A program made the position numbers and the translations under genes. A DNA stretch of 64,000 nt from Bidens hawaiensis. Taxonomy: Eukaryota > Streptophyta > Magnoliopsida > Asterales > Asteraceae. Below the pieces are notes generated by a model, which saw only the letters and a program-made list of their open reading frames with translations, had not been told where the DNA came from and made no database searches. The stretch's first letter is position 1, and every line of letters starts with the position of its first letter. The stretch is taken from NCBI GenBank assembly GCA_021521415.1, contig JAIQDT010000188.1, positions 2,852,001 to 2,916,000 of the forward strand, in the 5' to 3' direction. Below are positions 57,721 through 64,000 of this stretch, piece by piece.

Positions 57721-58878
57721 TGATGTGTAGGTAAAAGTACATGCCTTAAGTGTTTTATATTGTACTTGTTTATATGTATCGAACACAAATACTTTGAGAG
57801 GTTTTATGTTTACAGGTGTGTAGAGCTTAACGGAGCTTAAAGAAGCTAATTTGGAGCATTCATGATAAAGTGAAAATGAAAGTGACGATCCATGAGAAGA
57901 TAGAGAATTGAAATACGAAGACGTGGCCGCAAACGGGGAGGAAAATGAAGTTGAAACGAAGATTTTATGAAGGAAACAGTGTTTGGCCTAGCAGACCGTA
58001 AAGCAGTCTCTCCAGACCGTAGCTTACGGTCTGGTCTGACGAAAAAAGTGATTTTATTGATTTTTCTTCTATATTTAAGGCCCAAAAACCCTAGAGTCGA
58101 GATTATTCATTCATAATCAGTCTTGGGACTTCTGGGAGGCCATCATACATCATCCTAACACTTACCAATCCCTACAATCATCCATGTTATCACCATCTCA
58201 ACCAAGAATCAAGATCTTCAAGATGCATATGATAGGCTAAAGCTTTTGTGACCATCTCCGGGCGTAGGGTTGTGTTTGTGGTTAGACTTTTTGGTTTTGA
58301 ACCTTAATATTGGATTTGGATTTGGTTAATCATTCGGTTAGTTGAATCTTTACATTTGTTTATGCATTCAACAGTTTTTCGTAATTGAATGTTTTGTGTT
58401 TTTATCAGTTTATTGATTTGTGGTTATCAACTTTTAGGATTAAGTTCTTTGAGTCATTGGCCCGTTTATCATTTACCATTAAATCACTTACATTTATCAA
58501 ACCTTAAAACTGGTAATCAATTAGGTTATTATTCATCCAAACCAATTGTTTCAGATTAAGTTATGTCAATTAGTGAGGTCAAATATCTAGTCTTTTAATT
58601 ATAAGTGTAATCAATCGAGTTTTCCAAATAGGTTTAACAATTAGTCTAGTCTGCTTCACAACCTGAAACCTGGAGTTTGGTTACTTTTCTCAAATTGTTT
58701 ACAAACAAATCATTATTTAATCTGCTTGACATCGTTTGTCCATCCTAGAATAATTAATTAAAAAGTATTAAACTTGATTAGCACTTTCCATTAATTCCCT
58801 GTGGATTGGACACCTTTCTTGCCCTAGCTAGTAAAGGTATTTTACAAATGTTTTTGATTGACCTTTCGACATCGATCA
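57721..58878 (+). mobile_element. 3' LTR
   Basis: 1158 bp, collinear with 45876-47077. It differs by a shortened CCGTAGCTTACGG block (57998-58040), a small loss in the TATTGTGTGTTTTACTTG stretch and scattered substitutions. Confidence 0.95.
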
Positions 58879-58883
58879 TCTAG

Positions 58884-59044
58884 TGGTTGAGATTGGTAGT
58901 TTCTAAATAATTGTATTGTTTCATATTTACATTGTATAGTGTCATATTTAGGTGGTTTGTTTTATTTTAAAGCTCTTCTCACATTTCTCATAAAAAACTT
59001 GTTTTTTATATGAACTCTTATATATATATATATATATATACACA
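58884..59044. other. Right half of an inverted-repeat element split by the retrotransposon
   Basis: GAGAAATGTGAGAAG..ATAAAAAACAAG on the complement of 58970-59020 resembles TAAAAAAACAATATTTTTGTGAGAAAA at 45810-45840 left of the retrotransposon. A MITE-like element within AT repeats was probably the insertion target. Confidence 0.4.
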
Positions 59045-59397
59045 CTAGTTTTTATCCCCCGTATTACGGGGGTTGTTTTTTATTATTTGTTTCTAATATT
59101 TATTTATTTTTTGAATTTTTATTTTTTTATTGTATGAAAGTTAGTAATATACTTATGGATTGATGATAAATTATTTCACAAATAAATGAGATGTTATAAC
59201 CCGATTTAAAAGCTATATGGGTTTGATGAGACCCAATACCCATTTATTTTTTTTACTATAAAAGTGATTTTATAATTATAAATAATATATATCTTTTTTT
59301 AAATGCCAAATGCATGAGAAGCCTCCATTTAAAAATCAAGCAAATCTGGTGACTCCAAAAAAAGGGGGAGCGACCACATCGCGACACGTAGGATTTT
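59045..59397 (-). mobile_element. Non-autonomous Helitron E4
   Basis: CTAG at 59045, the CCCCCGTAATACGGGGG hairpin on the - strand, and a body nearly identical to E3. It includes the CACATCGCGACACGTAGG block at its 5' side. Confidence 0.75.
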
Positions 59398-59420
59398 TAT
59401 GTCTTCTTTTATATATATTA

Positions 59421-60010
59421 CTAGTTTTTATCCCCCGTATTACGGGGGTTGATTTATATTGTTTGTTCTAATATTTATTTATTTTTTGAATTTATATTTT
59501 TTTATTGTATGAAAGTTAATAATATACTTATGGTTTGATGATAAATTGGTTCACAAATAAATGAGATGTTATAACCCGGTTTAAAAGCTATATGGTTTTA
59601 ATGAGACCCAAGACTCGTTTATTTTTTTTACTATAAAATTGGTTATTAATTATAAATAATATTTATAAAAGTTAATAATATACTTATGGTTTGATGAGAC
59701 CCAAGACCTGTTTTTTTTACTATAAAATTGGTTTTTTAATTTAAATAATATATATATCTTTTTTAAAATAAATAAGATCTTAATTTTTAGTATATCCTAT
59801 TTTATAGTATTTTTACATCAATAATTTGGTGAGAATAATTTTTTATTTAATGAGATGTTATAACCCGTTTAAGGAATATATGGGTTTAGTAAGACCCATA
59901 CCCATGAATTCGGGTCAAATGCATGAGAAGCCTCAATTTAAAAATCAAGAAAATCTGGTGACTCCAAAAAAAAGGGAGCGACCACATCGCGACATGTAGG
60001 ATTTTTATTT
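59421..60010 (-). mobile_element. Non-autonomous Helitron E5
   Basis: CTAG at 59421, the same perfect hairpin, and the same CACATCGCGACATGTAGG end. It is longer than E4 because an inner segment (AGTTAATAATATACTTATGG..TTTGATGAGACCCAAGA) is partly duplicated around 59515 and 59670. Confidence 0.75.
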
Positions 60011-60017
60011 TTTCGTT

Positions 60018-60060
<43 letters not shown>

Positions 60061-60180
60061 AGATTAAAATTAAAATAGATCAGATTATCGAGCTTTTTAA
60101 TAAGAAAACTTAATTTTGGATGATAATAAGGTATAGGCAATTCGACTATAAAACCACAATCATTTAAATTTTATCTATAA

Positions 60181-61254
60181 TCTATATAAACGAAACATTT
60201 AAAAGCTCTTTGGTTGCTTATTAAATTCTCTTAAGCCACCAGATTGTTTTTTTGTTTTTTTTGTTTTTTTGTTTTTTGGTAAATGAAGGTTTCTCATGCA
60301 TTTGACCAGAATTCATGGGTGTGGGTCTCACCAAACCCAGATAGCTCTTAAACAGGTTATAAAATCTCATTAAATTAAAATTAATCTTACCAAATATTTG
60401 ATTCAAAAATCTTATAAATTAAGGATATACTAAAATTTAATATCTATTTTTTTAAAAGACATTATTTATAATTAAGAAGCAATTTTATAGTAAAAGAAGA
60501 GGAATATCGAATTTTAATAATCCCTATTAAATGATATTGGCCGATAATAATCCCTATTCGTTTTATCGCCACTGTCGGTCCCAAATTCAAAAAAGTTGGC
60601 CTCCAATGGTCCTCCGTTAAAAATGACTTAACGGCGTTATAGTTTTTTCTAAATTTCAAACCAATGTTTTAGGGCTTTTGATCGTTAGGAGGATACGAGT
60701 TGATTGGTGTAAAACTTAGCTTGAAACAATGCTTAAAACGACTCGATTTTTGTTAATTGTAAGTTCAAACACCCGAATTGAAGCATTTTTCGTCATTTTG
60801 AAGCACTATTTCAAACTAAGTTTTACACCAATCGACTAGTATACTTCTAACGATTAAAAGCCCTAAAACATTGGTTTGAAATTCAGAAAAAACTATAACG
60901 CCGTTAAGTCATTTTTAACGGGGCACCATTGGGGACCAACTTTTTTGAATTTGGGACCGCCAGTGGAAATAAAACGAATAGGGATTATTATCGGCCAATA
61001 TCATTTAATAGGGATTATTAAAATCCAATATTCCAAAAGAAAATAAGTGGGTCATAGGTCACCAAACTCATATAGCTTTTAAACTTTTGAACATGTTATA
61101 ACATATCATTTATTTGTGAAACCATTTCATCATCAAACCCTAAGTATATTATTAACTTTCTTACAATAAATAAAATTAAAATCTAAAAAATTATATAAAT
61201 ATTAATAATATAAAATGTAAAACAACCCCCGTAATACGGGGGAATAAAATCTAG
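60181..61254 (+). mobile_element. Non-autonomous Helitron E6 with nested foldback
   Basis: It begins TCTATATAAACGAAAC after an A, continues with CTCTTAAGCCACCAGATT and AAATGAAGGTTTCTCATGCATTTGACC, and ends in ACAACCCCCGTAATACGGGGG, AATAAAAT and CTAG before T (61251-61254). The 534-bp foldback at 60501 interrupts it. Confidence 0.75.
60501..61034. mobile_element. MULE-type foldback MITE
   Basis: Almost the whole 534 bp is two inverted arms of about 240 bp (GGAATATCGAATTTTAATAATCCC.. against the complement of ..GGGATTATTAAAATCCAATATTCC). Flanks AAAAGAAGA (60492-60500) and AAAAGAAAA (61035-61043) agree in 8 of 9 bases, as expected for a Mutator-type target duplication. No ORF of note. Confidence 0.8.
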
Positions 61255-61305
61255 TTTTTTAATAAACGTTTTCCATCAAACAATTTAATTAAAACAAAAG
61301 AGTAT

Positions 61306-62074
61306 TAAAAATATATAAACGAAACCTTTAAAGCTCTCTGTTTGGTCCCTACATTCTCTCAAGCCACCAGATTACTTTATTTGTTTTGACATCCCACATC
61401 GGTTGGGAAAGAGAACTAAGCCTTCTTTATAAGGAGGTGGATACATTTCCCTTCATAACGCGTTTTGGGCGCTTAATGATAGTGGATGAGAGGAGAATTC
61501 CATAGTTTAAGCGTGCTCAGATAAGAGTATTATGAGGATGGGTGACCACTTGGGCAACCAAAAGCAAATCCGAGAGACGATGGTGGTACGTCCCGACCAA
61601 AACGGGCAAAATTATGGTGCGGTGGTAGCTGAGTTGTTACATTTGTAAATGAAGGATTCTCATGAGTTTGACTTGAATTCACGGGTATGGGTCTCACCAA
61701 ACCCAGATAACCCTTAAACGGGTTATAACATCTCATTATATTAAAAAATATTCTCACCAAATATTTAATATGAAAATCCTATAACATAGGGATATACTAA
61801 ATATTAATATCCAATTTTTTATAAAAAAATATTATTTATAATTAAGAAACAATTTTAAAGTAAAAAAATAATAAACGAGGAATGAGTCTCATCAAACCTC
61901 GATAGTTTTTAAACGGGTTATAAAATCTCATATATATTTGTGAAAATCTTTCATCATTAAACCATATGTATATTATTAACTTTATTGCAATAAATAAAAT
62001 TAAAATAAAAAAATATATAAATATTAGAAATGAAAGATGAAAACAATCTCCGCAATACATGGGATAAAACCTAG
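61306..62074 (+). mobile_element. Non-autonomous Helitron E7 with nested Cassandra LTR
   Basis: It carries AAAATATATAAACGAAACC, CATTCTCTCAAGCCACCAGATT, then after the Cassandra insertion TTTGTAAATGAAGG and the family body. It ends in a weak hairpin (CTCCGCAATACATGGG), ATAAAAC and CTAG at 62071-62074. The 5' limit is approximate. Confidence 0.7.
61385..61641 (+). mobile_element. Cassandra-type TRIM solo LTR with 5S rRNA-like domain
   Basis: About 257 bp with the target duplication TTTGT (61380-61384, 61642-61646). It has the GACATCCCACATCGG start and GTTGTTACA end known from Cassandra LTRs. Bases 61506-61550 (TTAAGCGTGCTCAGATAAGAG and GAGGATGGGTGACC) match the internal promoter part (A box, intermediate element, C box) of plant 5S rRNA. 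It is not a 5S gene: the outer stem of 5S rRNA is missing. Confidence 0.85.
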
Positions 62075-62199
62075 TAGTTTATTAATTTAGGTGCTGCATT
62101 TAATTAAGTTTAATAACTTTGAATCATTTATATGCTTGCGTAAGGGATGTACGTTTAGCCTAACTCTTTAATATACTAGGAAATGGGTAAAAGAATAAC

Positions 62200-62392
62200 T
62201 GAAAGAAAGGAAATCTAGGAAATCTATTAGTTATTCGTTAAAGTTTCATTTATTCATTGACCAGAATTAGACGGGATATATCGCTCGGAGATGTAGAACA
62301 AAAATTCGTTTATTTGCATCAAGCTTTTGGGGGGGCTAATTCAAGACTTACTCGAACTATTACTCAACAAAAAAAAGAGCTTGGGTGTTGCT
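62200..62392 (+). pseudogene. rpl20: Nuclear plastid DNA fragment with 5' end of rpl20
   Basis: The frame from TTG at 62257 (ATG in plastids) reads TRIRRDISLGDVEQKFVYL and ANSRLTRTITQQKK, matching the start of plastid ribosomal protein L20 (TRIKRGYIARRRRTKIRLF..) with substitutions and probable frame slips in the middle. It covers ~45 codons plus a short upstream plastid leader. It is a second plastid-derived insertion. Identity is by recall of rpl20; limits are approximate. Confidence 0.8.
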
Positions 62393-63770
62393 AAACGTAC
62401 CCCGCTTTCTTTCATTTTTACTAAACGTACCCCCACCTTCAAGTTTTGCATTAATACGATTTAAACCATTTTTTGTAATTTTGTCATCTTTTATTATTAT
62501 TATTAATTAAAAGAAAGTTTTTTTATTATTTAAGTAAATTTTCTTTTCCTTTTTTTTTGCATATTATAATATCTTTTTGTTTTTTTTAAAAAACAAAAAC
62601 TGTTTATGTAAAAAAGGATTTTTTAAATTACAAATAAAAAACATTTTTTAAAAGTGTTTTAATCCTTTTAGGGTGTGTCTTTTTAATAATTTTTAGAGAT
62701 AGCTTACTTTAAAAAAGAAACACATTTTTTTTTCATCAATAAAACATATTAAACAAACATAAGACTTGATCAACAAGTTGGTTCTTTTATGATGTGACAT
62801 TAGTTTCATGCACTCAAACCTATCAAAAAACATTTAAATAATCTTTTTGTCGGGTGTGAGACATATGATAAAATAAATATAAACAAAACGTATTGTCGTT
62901 TTTAAAAGGCGTTATATCATTAATTTTTTTAAATACATTTTATAATGATAATCAATATTATTATTATGATAAAGAACAATAAACACAAAAAGATAGAATA
63001 TGAAAAAGAAATATAAAAATAACTTTATAGTATTTGATTTTATATTTTAAAGGAGACTTGAAATGACTAAATATATTAGAGGGTAGTAATATGTCAAATA
63101 AAATTGTTGAAGGAATTGAAAGTATAGGGAAGAGGGTATGACACGTACACGAGAGGGTACATTTAGCCGAACTCTTTAATAATTATACAAGACATAAAGT
63201 GTTATGCAATGACATTAAATATTTATTTTTGTGTGATCACGAATTGATTTGATCATATTTTAAACATACCAAATTATTCATGTATACAAGCATCAAACCA
63301 TCACAAACCATCACAATAATTGAGGTAAAACGTCGTAACCTCTTGTAAAAGATTACAACCATTAGGATGTAAACCTAACAAACTACATTATTATAGTAGG
63401 AACTCTGAGAGAGTCACTACTACTCAACACTTACCACTAATGTATTTATTCACTAAGCACTTGCCAATACTGAGCACATGTTCCTACCGATATTCTTAAT
63501 CTTATGTTGTTACTAATTTAAGTATTTTTGAAAGACAAATTTATTGTATTCTCAAAAACTTGAACCTATGGTATTGATAATCAAAGTGGAAACAGTAACA
63601 GTAAATCTTGTTTTAGGGTTATATAATAGTTAAGAGGAAATTAGCGAATTTCAGTAATATATGAGCAAGTAGTTGTATTATTGTAAAATGTAACATTTAA
63701 AAAAATGGGATTGAAATAGTAATATGGTAGCCGGTAGTGATACCCAAAATATCAGCAGCAACCTTATCAG
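62393..63770. other. AT-rich DNA and upstream region of the host gene
   Basis: Words like GCTAAACGTACCCC (62397, 62420) and, inverted, GGTACATTTAGCCGAACTCTTTAATA (63160; also 62146) suggest ends of a degraded TIR element around 62390-63180. Right of 63200 no repeat is evident. This should contain the host gene promoter, but no clear TATA box was fixed. Confidence 0.35.
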
Positions 63771-63775
63771 AGAAA

Positions 63776-63804
63776 GAGAATAGAATAGAATAGAATAGAA
63801 TAGA
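63776..63804. repeat. (AGAAT)n microsatellite in the 5' UTR
   Basis: Five to six AGAAT units about 25 bp before the start codon at 63827. Confidence 0.9.
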
Positions 63805-63826
63805 GGTCTGAACTGAACCAGGAGTC

Positions 63827-64000
63827 ATGGTGTCTGCTACTGCTACTACCTCTCTTTCCATATTATCTTCATCTTCTCCGTTCGATTACTCTTCTTCTCA
63901 CCGATTCAGGCGAAACAACCTCAAAATCCCATCTATTAAATTCCGCCCTCAATCATCCCTCGAAGACGATGGCGGATCGCCTGAACGGTTTCTGGATAAC
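63827..64000 (+). CDS. Start of a plastid-targeted host protein (partial)
   Basis: The ATG at 63827 has a plausible plant context (GGAGTCATGGTG). The 58 codons to the window edge stay open: MVSATATTSLSILSSSSPF, then YSSSHRFRRNNLKI, IKFRPQSSLEDDGGSPERF. The first ~45 residues are rich in Ser, Thr and Arg with almost no acidic residues, followed by an acidic stretch, as in chloroplast transit peptides. Codon use and GC are gene-like and unlike the surrounding repeats, and no transposon features overlap. I do not recognise the family. It is the only credible intact host gene start here. Confidence 0.75.
   Translation, partial: MVSATATTSLSILSSSSPFDYSSSHRFRRNNLKIPSIKFRPQSSLEDDGGSPERFLDN

Larger units (their letters stand above)
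45876..58878 (+). mobile_element. Complete Athila/Tat-like Ty3 retrotransposon
   Basis: Two LTRs (45876-47077, 57721-58878) begin TGATGTGT and end CATCGATCA, with a perfect 5-bp target duplication TCTAG (45871-45875, 58879-58883). A tRNA-Asp PBS follows the 5' LTR. Order inside: gag, protease, RT, RNase H, integrase, hairpin repeats, CT-rich leader, apparent intron, extra ORF, two PPT-like sites. The LTRs differ at few positions by eye, so insertion is fairly recent, yet every ORF is broken. No chromodomain. Confidence 0.95.

Noticed and set aside
61506..61560. 5S rRNA gene
   Set aside because: Only the internal promoter region matches, within a TTTGT-flanked LTR.

Overview
This window looks like plant nuclear DNA, probably a eudicot and possibly an Asteraceae genome. 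The family assignment is only an impression from the style of the retrotransposons. The sequence is AT-rich and almost wholly made of nested transposable elements. Two short plastid-derived insertions (ycf3 and rpl20 fragments) confirm a plant nucleus. The only likely host gene is the first 58 codons of a plastid-targeted protein starting at 63827 and running off the right edge.

Layout. (1) 1-11575: a decayed chromovirus-like LTR element on the + strand, with an LTR remnant (1-773), an eroded interior, a complete LTR (7998-10493) and a third, partial LTR (10525-11575). A large solo LTR (2058-5884), itself tandemly triplicated, sits in the interior. (2) 11576-12630: a plastid ycf3 insertion and a coiled-coil gene fragment. 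(3) 12930 to roughly 38 kb: a large autonomous-type Helitron on the - strand. It carries an RPA-like single-strand DNA-binding gene and a Rep/helicase gene, and has been broken up by a solo LTR in an RPA exon (15049-17139), a compound Athila/Tat-like Ty3 element in the helicase (18722-30444), a hAT MITE (34528-35102) and a second solo LTR (35224-36901). (4) 38198-39514: a Pack-type TIR transposon carrying pieces of host genes, including a PPR gene. (5) 40-45.7 kb: Helitron-like short elements, a Tourist-like MITE and a TIR element with a minisatellite. (6) 45876-58878: a complete 13-kb Athila/Tat-like Ty3 element with two LTRs, matching 5-bp target duplications, tRNA-Asp primer site, gag, pol and a further ORF downstream of integrase. 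(7) 59-62.1 kb: a cluster of non-autonomous Helitrons containing a nested MULE-type foldback and a Cassandra-type LTR with 5S rRNA homology. (8) 62.2-64 kb: an rpl20 plastid fragment, AT-rich DNA and the start of the host gene.

Most interesting signals. Both Ty3 elements carry, twice each, a short hairpin whose stem sequence differs between sites but whose pairing is kept, followed by a CAAGTGTGGGG-like purine tract. One copy follows the last large ORF region and the other touches the 3' LTR. Several LTR families here contain arrays of short GC-rich inverted repeats. In the + strand element the same repeat recurs inside the element, upstream of a CT-rich leader, an apparent intron and the extra ORF, which looks like an internal transcription unit. 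Two elements independently show a three-LTR tandem structure collapsed by deletion.

All coordinates come from reading the sequence by eye. No alignments or database searches were run.
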